DNA from: Sphingomonas sp.
Lineage (GTDB): Bacteria; Pseudomonadota; Alphaproteobacteria; Sphingomonadales; Sphingomonadaceae
Length of the DNA stretch: 64,000 nt
Direction: 5' to 3'
Assembly: GCF_017304635.1 (NCBI RefSeq)
Contig: NZ_JAFKMA010000002.1
Span: 124,001 to 188,000, forward strand
Notes under the pieces: generated by a model
What the model was told of the DNA's origin: nothing
Seen by the model: only the letters and a program-made list of their open reading frames with translations
Databases searched by the model: none
Part shown: piece after piece, positions 55,153-63,402 of the stretch
Layout: every line of letters starts with the position of its first letter
Position numbering within the stretch: the stretch's first letter is position 1
Position numbers and translations under genes: made by a program

Positions 55153-55539
55153 TCAGTGCGCCGCGCGTCGATTCAGGTGGTGACCCAGCGCCAGGATGCC
55201 GACCCCGACCAGCGTCCACGCAGTCTCGCCGCCGTCGCCGTGCGGCAATTGCATCGCGCCGGCCATGATGCCGAGCCCGAGCGAGCCGGTCACCGCCGGC
55301 ACCATCGCGCCGTGATCGAATATGCCGCGGCCCAGCGCGACGACGCCGAGCCCGATCGCGATCGTCAGGCCGACTTCGTGGAAGATCGGGTTGAGCAGCA
55401 TCCCGCCCGCGGTCGATGCCAGCGCGACGAGCAGCGCGCTTGCCAGGCAATGCACCGCGCACAATCCCGACAGCCCCATCGCGTAGCGATCGAGCCGCGG
55501 CAGGTGGCGAGCGAAGGAATGGCGAATCGCGGTGGTCAT
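55153..55539 (-). CDS. MerC-family membrane protein
   Basis: The 128-residue protein has four hydrophobic helices, with paired residues near the start (LSGLCAVHCLASALLVALAS, a CxxxC pattern typical of MerC). MerC proteins move metal ions across the inner membrane; here its place before zur suggests zinc or another divalent metal rather than mercury. No mer operon genes are nearby. The ATG at 55539 is 33 nt from the Zur-like site. It is followed 41 nt later by zur. Confidence 0.8.
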   Translation of the reverse strand: MTTAIRHSFARHLPRLDRYAMGLSGLCAVHCLASALLVALASTAGGMLLNPIFHEVGLTIAIGLGVVALGRGIFDHGAMVPAVTGSLGLGIMAGAMQLPHGDGGETAWTLVGVGILALGHHLNRRAAH

Positions 55540-55571
55540 GACGCCTGCCCATCTAGGACGATGCGGCGGAC

Positions 55572-55589
55572 GTTACAACATTACATATC
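55572..55589. promoter_or_regulatory. Candidate Zur/Fur-family binding site upstream of merC-zur
   Basis: GTTACAACATTACATATC is AT-rich and resembles an alphaproteobacterial Zur-type palindrome (recalled consensus GATATGTTATAACATATC) at 12 of 18 positions, with the right half almost exact. It ends 33 bp before the merC start, a suitable place for repression. The consensus is from memory. Confidence 0.4.
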
Positions 55590-55631
55590 ATTGCTGGTTG
55601 GACGGGTGCGAACGGTCGGCCGCAGCAGCCC

Positions 55632-55737
55632 GTCACCCCGGCCCTGTGCCGGAATCCACTGTGCGGCTTTTTCCAGCGCTGGAGGATCGAGCGATGTGCG
55701 AGCGGGTTGGTGGACCCCGGCACGAGGCCGGGGTGAC
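55632..55737. repeat. Palindromic intergenic repeat (REP-like, family 1)
   Basis: GTCACCCCGGCCCTGTGCCG on the left pairs with the inverted CACGAGGCCGGGGTGAC on the right, about 65 bp apart. It lies between merC and the porin gene, upstream of the merC promoter. Confidence 0.75.
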
Positions 55738-55785
55738 GGTGTCGTTTCGGAGAGCCGGGTGCCCGGCCCCCCACGCCGGTCCGTC

Positions 55786-56637
55786 CTAGAAGCTGACGCC
55801 GACCGACGCGACGATCCCGCTGCGCGCGGCGTTCTTGCCGTTGGCCAGCGTGAACACGCCGTTGGTGTCGACATAATTCAGCCCGAACACCAACTGCTTG
55901 TAGGTGTAGGTCGCGCCGAAGCCGTAGTCGGTATATTCCTTGCCCAGCGCCAGCCAACTCGGCCCCCAGGTGTGGCCGACATGTGCGGTCAGCCCGATCG
56001 GCGTGTTCGGGATCGACGCGCTGAGATCGCCCGCCAGATAGACGTTGTCGTTGCTCTTGAAGAGCCCGCTCTGTCCCTGGTCGAGCGCCAGCGCCTTCTG
56101 CTTCGGCGCGTAGTTGACCGTCACCTTCGCGGTCACCGGGCCGACAATGTACGACACGTCGGCATAGGGCTCGAAGAAGTTCGAGCGGCTGCGGTCGCTC
56201 GACGGGCGCGATTGCGGGTAGACGTAGTAGAGCACGCCCGCGTCGAACGTGAAGCCGTTGGTGGTCTTCTTGTACCCGGCGATCAGGTCGATCTCCTGGT
56301 TGCCGTTGCCTGTCTGCGTGACGTAGCCGGAGGTCGAGGAACTCCACACCGAGGCGTAGAAGCCCGATGCATGCGTCAGCGTGATCGAGCCCTGGATCGC
56401 GGGTTGCAGGTTGGTCTGCGAGATACCGCGGAAGCGATAGTCGGAAATCAGCGTCGCCGAGCCGTTGATCGTGAACGGCGGCGGCGGCGCGGTCGGGCCG
56501 CTATCGGCCGCGGCGGGCGCCGCTGGAGCACCGGCAGCCGTTGCGGGATCGACCGGACCGGCCGGCTTCGGATCCGCCGATGCGGGGGTAGCGAGGGCGA
56601 GCGCAAGCACGCCGAGGCTGATGTGGGAGAAGCGCAT
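55786..56637 (-). CDS. TorF-family putative porin (Gcw_chp domain)
   Basis: The 283-residue outer-membrane protein has a signal peptide (MRFSHISLGVLALALATPAS) and then a Pro/Ala-rich linker at 24-55. A beta-barrel follows with the family motifs INGSATLISDYRFRGISQTN, GSITLTHASGFYASVWSS and EIDLIAGYKKT. It ends in the outer-membrane terminal VASVGVSF. Members are thought to be non-specific porins but few have been tested. The ATG at 56637 follows AAAGGAATGAC. A further upstream start exists but lacks a signal peptide. Confidence 0.87.
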   Translation of the reverse strand: MRFSHISLGVLALALATPASADPKPAGPVDPATAAGAPAAPAAADSGPTAPPPPFTINGSATLISDYRFRGISQTNLQPAIQGSITLTHASGFYASVWSSSTSGYVTQTGNGNQEIDLIAGYKKTTNGFTFDAGVLYYVYPQSRPSSDRSRSNFFEPYADVSYIVGPVTAKVTVNYAPKQKALALDQGQSGLFKSNDNVYLAGDLSASIPNTPIGLTAHVGHTWGPSWLALGKEYTDYGFGATYTYKQLVFGLNYVDTNGVFTLANGKNAARSGIVASVGVSF

Positions 56638-56836
56638 GTCATTCCTTTCGAACCGGAAAAAGAGCGTTCGTCCCCGCCTGCTCGTATCGGTCGTACCTCT
56701 ATCGTGCGGCTGAAAGCCGCGGGACTGACTCGACACGGAGCCGAGATTGCCGATCTTCGCTGCGTTGCACAATAGGGTTCGCGCGTCGTGAGCGATGCTG
56801 GCCGTGCCGATGTTGCGATCGCGCAACAGTCCCTCG

Positions 56837-58027
56837 TTATCCTCGCGCGCTCCGAAAGGCGGCGAGGCCGCGGTCGAGGTCGGCGATCAGGTCGTCGGGA
56901 TCCTCGAGACCGATGTGCAGCCGGACCAGCGCGCCGTCATCGTCGCGCCGGCCGAGCGCTCGCTTCGGATCGACCGGCAAGGCGAGGCTTTCATAGCCGC
57001 CCCAGCTATACCCGATCCCGAACAGCCGCAGCGTGTCGATGAAGGCGGCGCGGCTGGCCTCGTCGCCGTCCTGCAAGGCGAACGCAAAAAGCCCCGATGC
57101 GCCGTTGAAATCGCGGGCGAAAAATTCATGGCCGGGGCAACTCGGCAGCGCGGGGTGGAGCACCGTCGCCACCTCCGGCTGCTCGGCGAGCCATTGCGCG
57201 ACCTTCAGCCCGCTCGCGCCATGCTGCCGCAACCGCACCGCCATCGTGCGCAGCCCCCGCGCGCCGAGCCATGCATCGTCGGGGCTCGCCATCTGGCCGA
57301 GTTGCAGGCTGACGTTGCGCAGCTTCGCGAAGAAGCCGGGGCCGGCGGTGACCGATCCCAGCATGACGTCGGAATGGCCGACGACATATTTGGTGCACGC
57401 GAGCACGCTGAGATCGATCCCGTGCGCGATCGCCGGGAACAGCAGCGGCGTCGCCCAGGTGTTGTCGAGGATGGTGACCACGCCGCGCGCCTTTGCCGCG
57501 GCGACGATCGCGGGCACGTCCTGCACCTCGAACGTCAGGCTGCCGGGGCTTTCGAGCAGGATCGCGCGCGTGTTCCCGCCGATCAGGTCGGCGATGCCGG
57601 CGCCGATCAGCGGATCGTAATGCCGCGTCGTCACGCCGAATTTCTTCAGGAAACCGGCGGCGAAGCTGGTGGTCGGGTCGTAGGCCGAATCGACCAGCAG
57701 CAACTCGTCGCCGGGTGACAGCACCGCGAGCAACGCCGCCGTCACCGCCGCCACGCCTGATCCGTACAGCCACGTGCCCTCGGCGCCCGGCTCGAGTTCG
57801 GTCAGCGCATCGGCCAGTGCCCATTGCGTCGGCGTGCCGCGCCGGCCGTAATAGAGCGTGTGGTGGCTGTCGCCGCGCGCGCCCGCACGCAGATCGGCCA
57901 CCGAATCGTACAGAATGGTCGAGGCGCGCCACACCGGCGGGTTGACGATCCCCTGCGTCCATTCCGGGCGCCGCCCCGCCGTGACGATACGGGTGGCGGG
58001 CTGATCCTTGTCGTCGCTGGCGGCCAT
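56837..58027 (-). CDS. metC: Cystathionine beta-lyase, PLP-dependent
   Basis: MetC-type enzymes cleave cystathionine to homocysteine, pyruvate and ammonia. The 396-residue protein has the cystathionine gamma-family landmarks: TLYYGRRGTPTQWALADALT, GTWLYGSGVAAVTAALLAVL, TILDNTWATPLLF, and TKYVVGHSDVMLGSV with the PLP lysine at 213. YSWGGYESLALP near the C-terminus helps place it in the MetC group rather than MetB. It follows the sulfurtransferase gene by 38 nt on the same strand, so sulfur metabolism is the theme of this operon. Confidence 0.87.
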   Translation of the reverse strand: MAASDDKDQPATRIVTAGRRPEWTQGIVNPPVWRASTILYDSVADLRAGARGDSHHTLYYGRRGTPTQWALADALTELEPGAEGTWLYGSGVAAVTAALLAVLSPGDELLLVDSAYDPTTSFAAGFLKKFGVTTRHYDPLIGAGIADLIGGNTRAILLESPGSLTFEVQDVPAIVAAAKARGVVTILDNTWATPLLFPAIAHGIDLSVLACTKYVVGHSDVMLGSVTAGPGFFAKLRNVSLQLGQMASPDDAWLGARGLRTMAVRLRQHGASGLKVAQWLAEQPEVATVLHPALPSCPGHEFFARDFNGASGLFAFALQDGDEASRAAFIDTLRLFGIGYSWGGYESLALPVDPKRALGRRDDDGALVRLHIGLEDPDDLIADLDRGLAAFRSARG

Positions 58028-58065
58028 GGCTTGCGTGCTAGGGGCGCGAGCGTCGATCGACAAGA

Positions 58066-58917
58066 TCAGGCGTCGCCGGTCGCCTTGGGGGTGGTCGGGT
58101 CGCCGCCCCATTCCGACCAGCTGCCGTCGTACAGCGCCGCCTCGTTGCCGAGCAGGTGCGCACCGAACGCCAGCACCGCGGCGGTGATACCCGACCCGCA
58201 GGTCGTGACGAGCGGTCGCGCAAGGTCGATGCCGGCATCGGCGAAAGCGGTGCGCAGGGCGTCGCCGCGCTTCCATGTGCCGTCGGCGTCGAAGAGCTGC
58301 CCGTACGGCAGGTTCTTCGCGCCCGGCATGTGCCCGGACGCGGTCCCGGGACGCGGGTCGGGCTCGACCCCGGAAAAGCGCGCGGCGGAGCGCGCGTCGA
58401 GTATCTGTTCCGCCCCGTTCGCGACCGTGGCGCGTATCTGGTCGAGCGTGCGCAACCGGCGCGGATCGAAGGCGGCGGTGAAGTCGCCGGGAGTGGGGGA
58501 GGGCATGCCGCGCTCGGTCGGGCGGCCTTCGCGCTGCCATTTCGCGAACCCGCCGTCGAGGATCGCGACTCGCTCCGCCCCGAACGTCCGCAGCATCCAC
58601 CAGGCGCGCGACGCGGTGCGATAGTGCGACTGGTCGTACAGCACGATGCGGTCGTCGCCGTTCACCCCGATCGCCCGCAACCGCGCCTGAAACGTCGCCG
58701 CGTCGGGCAACGTCGACGGCAGGTCGCTCGTCGCATCGGCCAGCGTCGCGAGGTCGAGGAACGCGGCGCCCGGAATGTGCGCCGCGGCGAAATCGGCGGC
58801 GGGGTCGCCGTCCGGTCCGCCCGGCACGCTGCCGTAATAGGTCGCATCGATCACGCGCAGGTCGGGTGCGCCCAGCGCCTCCGCCAGCCAATCGGTCGTC
58901 ACCAGCGCGTCCATCAA
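58066..58917 (-). CDS. sseA: Sulfurtransferase with two rhodanese domains, SseA-like
   Basis: The 283-residue protein has two tandem rhodanese domains: an inactive N-terminal one (RVIDATYYG, HIPGAAFLDL) and a C-terminal one with the active-site loop TTCGSGITAAV (Cys240). The CGSGxT loop is that of 3-mercaptopyruvate sulfurtransferase, which moves sulfur to thiols or cyanide. Its start overlaps the photolyase stop by four bases and metC follows; the operon runs photolyase, sseA, metC. Confidence 0.88.
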   Translation of the reverse strand: MMDALVTTDWLAEALGAPDLRVIDATYYGSVPGGPDGDPAADFAAAHIPGAAFLDLATLADATSDLPSTLPDAATFQARLRAIGVNGDDRIVLYDQSHYRTASRAWWMLRTFGAERVAILDGGFAKWQREGRPTERGMPSPTPGDFTAAFDPRRLRTLDQIRATVANGAEQILDARSAARFSGVEPDPRPGTASGHMPGAKNLPYGQLFDADGTWKRGDALRTAFADAGIDLARPLVTTCGSGITAAVLAFGAHLLGNEAALYDGSWSEWGGDPTTPKATGDA

Positions 58918-60449
58918 TTCTTCTCCTTGTCCAATCCATCGAGGAACGTCCGCGCCGATGCCCGGATCGCGCGCCGGTCGTCCTCGCTCATCCGCGCCCA
59001 GGTGCGATACGGCATCGCCAGTCGCGGATTGTCGCCCAGCCTCTTCTCATGCCGGGCGAGAAAATCCCAGTAGAGCGCGTTGAACGGACAGGCATCTTCG
59101 CCGACCCGCTTATTCACGTCGTAGCGGCAGTGCCCGCAATAATCGGACATGCGATGGATGTACGCACCCGATGCGGCATAGGGCTTCGACCCGAGCAGCC
59201 CGCCATCGCCGAACTGGCTCATGCCAAGCGTATTGGGCAACTCGACCCATTCGTACGCGTCGGCATAGACCTCCAGATACCAAAGATGCACCGCCGCCGG
59301 GTCGGCGCCGATCAGCAGCGCGAAATTGCCCGTCACCATCAGGCGCTGGATATGGTGGGCGTGCGCGCTCGCGAGCGTCTGGCCGATCGCCTGGGCCAGG
59401 CAGAACATGTCGGTCTCACCGGTCCAGTAGAAAGCGGGCAGCGGCCGATGCGCTCTCAGGAAGTTGCGCTCGACATAGTCCGGCCCCTCCAGCCAGTAGA
59501 TGCCGCGGACATATTCGCGCCAGCCGATGATCTGGCGGATGAACCCTTCCGCCGAATTGAGCGGCACCTTGCCCGCGCGCCACAACGCGTCGACCTTGCG
59601 GCACAGATCGAGCGGGTCGAGCAGGCCGGAATTGATGTAGGGCGACAGGATCGAGTGCCACAGATGCGGCTCGTCGGTCACCATCGCGTCCTGGTAGGTG
59701 CCGAAATCGGCGAGCGCGTGGGCGAGGAAATGCCGCTGTTGCCGCATCGCGTCGGCGTGGGTGACGGCGAAATCGAACCCGTCGAGCGTGCCGATATTGT
59801 CGGGGAAACGCGCGGCGACGAGCGCGATGACCTCTTGCGTGATCGCGTCGGGCCGGAACGCGATCGGTCGCGGCAGGAACAGGTCGGTCTTCGCGGGCTT
59901 GCGATTCTCCTTGTCGAAGTTCCATTTGCCGCCGGCCGGCTTGTCGCCGTCCATCAGCAGGCCGGTCTTGCGGCGCATCTCGCGGTAGAAGAACTCCATC
60001 CGCAATTGCTTGCGGTCGCCCGCCCAGGCGGCGAACTCGCGGTGGCTGCACAGGAAGCGCGCGTCGGGGCGGATCTCGACGGGGACGCCGGCCACCGTCT
60101 GCCACGCGTCGAGCATCGCCTGGACGCGCCATTCGCCGGCCTCGGTGACGACGATCCGCTCGGCATCGTGCCGCGCGACCGCTCGCACCATTTCGCCGAT
60201 GAAGCTGCCCTCGTTGTCGGGATCGTCGAGCGCGACGTAATCGACCGTCCACCCCAGTTCGCGCAGTCGCGCCGCATGGTGGCGCATCGCCGACAGGATA
60301 TAGGCCAGCTTCTTCCTGTGATGCCCGACATAGGTCGTCTCGTCGGCGACCTCCATCATCAGCACGACCGTGTCGTCCGGCTCGGCGCCGTCGAGCGACG
60401 AGATGGCGGGAGTCAGCTGGTCGCCCAGCACCGGGATCAACACGGTCAT
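58914..60449 (-). CDS. Fe-S-containing bacterial (6-4) photolyase / cryptochrome-related protein (PhrB/CryB type)
   Basis: The 511-residue protein is of the deoxyribodipyrimidine-photolyase-related group, which repairs UV damage using FAD and light and holds a 4Fe-4S cluster. The N-terminal Rossmann part has VLIPVLGDQLTPAISSLDGA and KKLAYILSAMRHHA. The C-terminal FAD-binding helical domain contains the cluster cysteines in DLCRKVD, YCGHCRYD and EDACPFN, and HAHHIQRLMVTGNFALLIGA. It starts 34 nt from the divergent queF. Photolyase activity is expected but a cryptochrome-like role is possible. Confidence 0.9.
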   Translation of the reverse strand: MTVLIPVLGDQLTPAISSLDGAEPDDTVVLMMEVADETTYVGHHRKKLAYILSAMRHHAARLRELGWTVDYVALDDPDNEGSFIGEMVRAVARHDAERIVVTEAGEWRVQAMLDAWQTVAGVPVEIRPDARFLCSHREFAAWAGDRKQLRMEFFYREMRRKTGLLMDGDKPAGGKWNFDKENRKPAKTDLFLPRPIAFRPDAITQEVIALVAARFPDNIGTLDGFDFAVTHADAMRQQRHFLAHALADFGTYQDAMVTDEPHLWHSILSPYINSGLLDPLDLCRKVDALWRAGKVPLNSAEGFIRQIIGWREYVRGIYWLEGPDYVERNFLRAHRPLPAFYWTGETDMFCLAQAIGQTLASAHAHHIQRLMVTGNFALLIGADPAAVHLWYLEVYADAYEWVELPNTLGMSQFGDGGLLGSKPYAASGAYIHRMSDYCGHCRYDVNKRVGEDACPFNALYWDFLARHEKRLGDNPRLAMPYRTWARMSEDDRRAIRASARTFLDGLDKEKN

Positions 60450-60483
60450 TCCCTTTGCCTAGCGTCCCTCCTACATCGCCGCC

Positions 60484-60930
60484 ATGACTCCGAAACATCT
60501 CGGCCAGGCGAGCAGCCTGCCCGCATCGCCGGAAGAGGCGGTGCTCGACTACGTTCCCAACCCGCGCCGCGGCCGGCCGTATCTGGTGCGCTTCACCGCG
60601 CCCGAGTTCACCTCGCTATGCCCGGTCACCGGCCAGCCCGATTTCGCGCATCTGGTGATCGACTATGCGCCCGGCGAGACGATCGTCGAATCGAAGTCGC
60701 TGAAACTGTTCCTGGGTGCCTTCCGCAACCATGCCGGGTTCCACGAGGATTGTACGGTCGGGATCGGCGAGCGGCTGTTCGCGGAGATGCGGCCGATCTG
60801 GCTGCGGATCGGCGGCTATTGGTATCCGCGCGGCGGCATCCCGATCGACGTGTTCTGGCAATCGGGCGAGCCGCCCGCGGGCATGTGGCTGCCGCCGCAG
60901 GACGTGCCGGGGTATCGCGGCCGCGGTTGA
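60484..60930 (+). CDS. queF: NADPH-dependent preQ0 reductase
   Basis: QueF reduces 7-cyano-7-deazaguanine to preQ1 in queuosine synthesis. The 148-residue protein is the short, unimodular form. The catalytic Cys46 and Asp53 are in [15 protein letters not shown] and the substrate motif is ESKSLKLFL (68-76). [16 protein letters not shown] is also typical. The ATG at 60484 is the only reasonable start. Other queuosine genes are not in the window. Confidence 0.95.
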   Translation: MTPKHLGQASSLPASPEEAVLDYVPNPRRGRPYLVRFTAPEFTSLCPVTGQPDFAHLVIDYAPGETIVESKSLKLFLGAFRNHAGFHEDCTVGIGERLFAEMRPIWLRIGGYWYPRGGIPIDVFWQSGEPPAGMWLPPQDVPGYRGRG

Positions 60931-60960
60931 TGCCGCGGCGCGGCACGGTTCGTCGCTAGA

Positions 60961-61003
60961 TTGACGTACATCAATATGAAATAGGATGTTGCATTGCAGC
61001 ATC
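60961..61003. promoter_or_regulatory. FNR/FixK-like box and second palindrome upstream of the GT4 gene
   Basis: TTGAC-GTAC-ATCAA (60961-60974) fits the FNR/FixK pattern TTGAY-N4-RTCAA. Eleven bases further, GATGTTGCATTGCAGCATC (60985-61003) is a 19-bp inverted repeat with one mismatched pair. Both precede the glycosyltransferase gene and follow queF. An oxygen- or nitric-oxide-responsive CRP/FNR-family control is suggested but not shown. Confidence 0.45.
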
Positions 61004-61084
61004 GGCGCAACCATCTTTCTGTCAATCCGTTCAGGGAGGAAGTGAGTCGCGGGCGCGTTGCCCGCCAACAGCCGAAAGATCGTC

Positions 61085-63352
61085 ATGCCAGCGTCGTCCG
61101 TTGACCCGCGTACCCGTCACATCGCCCTGATTGGGAATTTCCTGCCCCGGCAATGCGGCATCGCGACCTATACGACGGACACCTATTACGCGCTGACCGA
61201 CCGCTTTCCTGGCATGCAGGTCGACGTCTATGCGATGAACGACCGGCCGCAGGGCTATGACTATCCGCCGCAGGTGACCGGGACGATCGCACAGGACGAT
61301 CGCATGGCGTATCTGGCCGCCGCGCGCGACATCGAGAAGAGCGGCGCGCAGGCGATCTGGCTGCAACACGAATACGGCATCTTCGGCGGCCCGGCGGGCG
61401 AGCACATTCTCGCGCTGCTCGACCGCGTGTCGGTGCCGGTGATCGTCACGCTGCATACCGTGCTGGAGACTCCCAACGACGACCAGCGCCGGGTGATGGA
61501 CGGCCTGCTCAAGCGCGCCGCGAAGGTCGTGGTGATGGCCGAGATCGGGCGCGAGATTCTGGTCCGTGTCTACGGTGCCAACCCCAAGTCGATCCTGATG
61601 ATCGCGCATGGCGTGCCGGAGCGCGAACTGGTCGACCCAGACAGCATGAAGGCGCGGTTCGGCTGGCAGGGGCGCAAGGTGCTGCTGACGTTCGGCCTGC
61701 TCGCCCCGAACAAGGGGATCGAAAGCGTCATCGCGGCGATGCCCGACGTGGTCGCGACGAACCCGAACGCGCTCTACGTCGTGCTCGGCGCGACGCATCC
61801 CAACCTCGTCGCGCATGAGGGCGAGGCGTATCGCGGGCGGCTGAAGGCGCTGGCGTACGACAAGGGCGTCGCCGAGCATGTCCGGTTCATCGACGGCTTC
61901 GTCGAGACCGAGGAACTGCTCGATTATCTCCAGGCGGCCGACCTGTACGTCACGCCCTATACCAACCCTGCGCAGATCACGTCGGGCACGCTCAGCTACG
62001 CGGTCGGCGTCGGCAAGGCGGTGGTGTCGACGCCCTACGTCCACGCGACCGAGATCCTGGCCGACGATCACGGCGTGCTGGTCGGGTTCGGCGATGTCGA
62101 GGCGTTCGCGCGCGAGATTTCGCGGCTGCTCGGTGACGATGCCGCGCGGCGCTCGTTGATGGAACGGGCCTATGCTCGCGGTCGCACGATGATCTGGCCG
62201 CGCCTCGCCGAAGCCGGCATGGCGGCGATCGACGGCATCGTCGCGGCGCATCCCCGGCGGATCAAGGCGAGCAACCAGCCCGTCTTTCTCACCCCCAGCA
62301 TCGCCGCGGTCGAGCGGATGAGCGACGCGACCGGCATGTTCCAGCACGCGATCCTGTCGGTGCCGGATCGCCGCCACGGTTACTGCATCGACGACAATGT
62401 CCGCGCGCTGATGCTGATGACCGCGATCGACGAGCTCGACGAGGACGTCCGCGACAAGTGGATGACGGTCTATGCCGCGTTCGTCCAATATGCGTGGAAC
62501 CCCGACGTCCGCCGCTTCCGCAACTTCATGAACTTCGACCGGACCTGGTGCGAGGATCAAGGGTCGGAGGATTCGAACGGCCGCACGTTGTGGGCGCTCG
62601 GCGTGACGGCCAAGCGCGCGACCGCGGCCAAGCATCGCGACTGGGCGCTGCGGTTGTTTGACGAGACTGCGAGCATCGCGTTCGACCTCGTCAGCCCGCG
62701 CGCGCAGGCGTTCGCGATGCTCGGCGCGGCGGCCATCCTCGGCGCGCATCCGCGCCATCAGCTGGCGTGCAACATCCTCGAACGGTTCGCCAACGACCTG
62801 CTCGCCCTGCTCGACGAGGCGCGCCGCCCGGAATGGGAATGGTTCGAGATCGTGCTGGCCTACGACAATGCGCGACTGCCCGAAGCGTTGATCCGCGCCG
62901 GCATGGCGCTCAACCGCGACGATCTGCTCCAGGCCGGGCTGTCGACGCTCGACTGGATCGTCGCGCAGCAGACGAGCCCGGAAGGCCGCTTCCGCGCGAT
63001 CGGTACCGAGAGCTTCGGCCGCGCGTACGAAAGCCCGCTGCCGTTCGACCAGCAGCCGCTCGAAGCGCAAGCGACGATCGACGCGTGCGCCGCGGCGTTC
63101 AAGGCGACCGGCGACGCCAAGTGGCAGGCGGAGGCGGACCGCGCCTATCGCTGGTATCTCGGCCAGAACGACCTCGATCTGCCGCTCGCGACCGCGCAGG
63201 ACGGTGGTTGTTTCGACGGCCTGATGCCGCACGGGCTCAACCGCAATCAGGGCGCGGAGTCGATTTTGGCGCTACAATTGGCGTCGTGTGCGATTTCCGC
63301 TCTTGGAAAAGCGGCCGGAACCGTGGCAGGGAGCAGCCGCGCCGTCGCGTAG
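61085..63352 (+). CDS. GT4 glycosyltransferase fused to an all-helical (alpha/alpha-toroid-like) domain
   Basis: The 755-residue protein has an N-terminal GT-B glycosyltransferase (about 1-380). Its landmarks are HIALIGNFLPRQCGIATYTT, WLQHEYGIFGG, KVLLTFGLLAPNKGIESVIA and the sugar-nucleotide loop NPAQITSGTLSYAVGVGKAV. The C-terminal part (about 390-750) is helical with HGYCIDDNVRALMLMTAIDE and PFDQQPLEAQATIDACAAAF, resembling alpha/alpha-barrel glycosidase-type domains; its activity is unknown. The ATG at 61085 is used; an in-frame TTG at 61058 is possible and sits 16 nt beyond GGGAGGAAG. A GH130 gene follows after 50 nt, so the two likely handle one glycan. Confidence 0.85.
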   Translation: MPASSVDPRTRHIALIGNFLPRQCGIATYTTDTYYALTDRFPGMQVDVYAMNDRPQGYDYPPQVTGTIAQDDRMAYLAAARDIEKSGAQAIWLQHEYGIFGGPAGEHILALLDRVSVPVIVTLHTVLETPNDDQRRVMDGLLKRAAKVVVMAEIGREILVRVYGANPKSILMIAHGVPERELVDPDSMKARFGWQGRKVLLTFGLLAPNKGIESVIAAMPDVVATNPNALYVVLGATHPNLVAHEGEAYRGRLKALAYDKGVAEHVRFIDGFVETEELLDYLQAADLYVTPYTNPAQITSGTLSYAVGVGKAVVSTPYVHATEILADDHGVLVGFGDVEAFAREISRLLGDDAARRSLMERAYARGRTMIWPRLAEAGMAAIDGIVAAHPRRIKASNQPVFLTPSIAAVERMSDATGMFQHAILSVPDRRHGYCIDDNVRALMLMTAIDELDEDVRDKWMTVYAAFVQYAWNPDVRRFRNFMNFDRTWCEDQGSEDSNGRTLWALGVTAKRATAAKHRDWALRLFDETASIAFDLVSPRAQAFAMLGAAAILGAHPRHQLACNILERFANDLLALLDEARRPEWEWFEIVLAYDNARLPEALIRAGMALNRDDLLQAGLSTLDWIVAQQTSPEGRFRAIGTESFGRAYESPLPFDQQPLEAQATIDACAAAFKATGDAKWQAEADRAYRWYLGQNDLDLPLATAQDGGCFDGLMPHGLNRNQGAESILALQLASCAISALGKAAGTVAGSSRAVA

Positions 63353-63402
63353 CAACGACACGCGGCGCCGCTTTGGTCTGAACAACCGGCGGGGTTAGCT
63401 CG

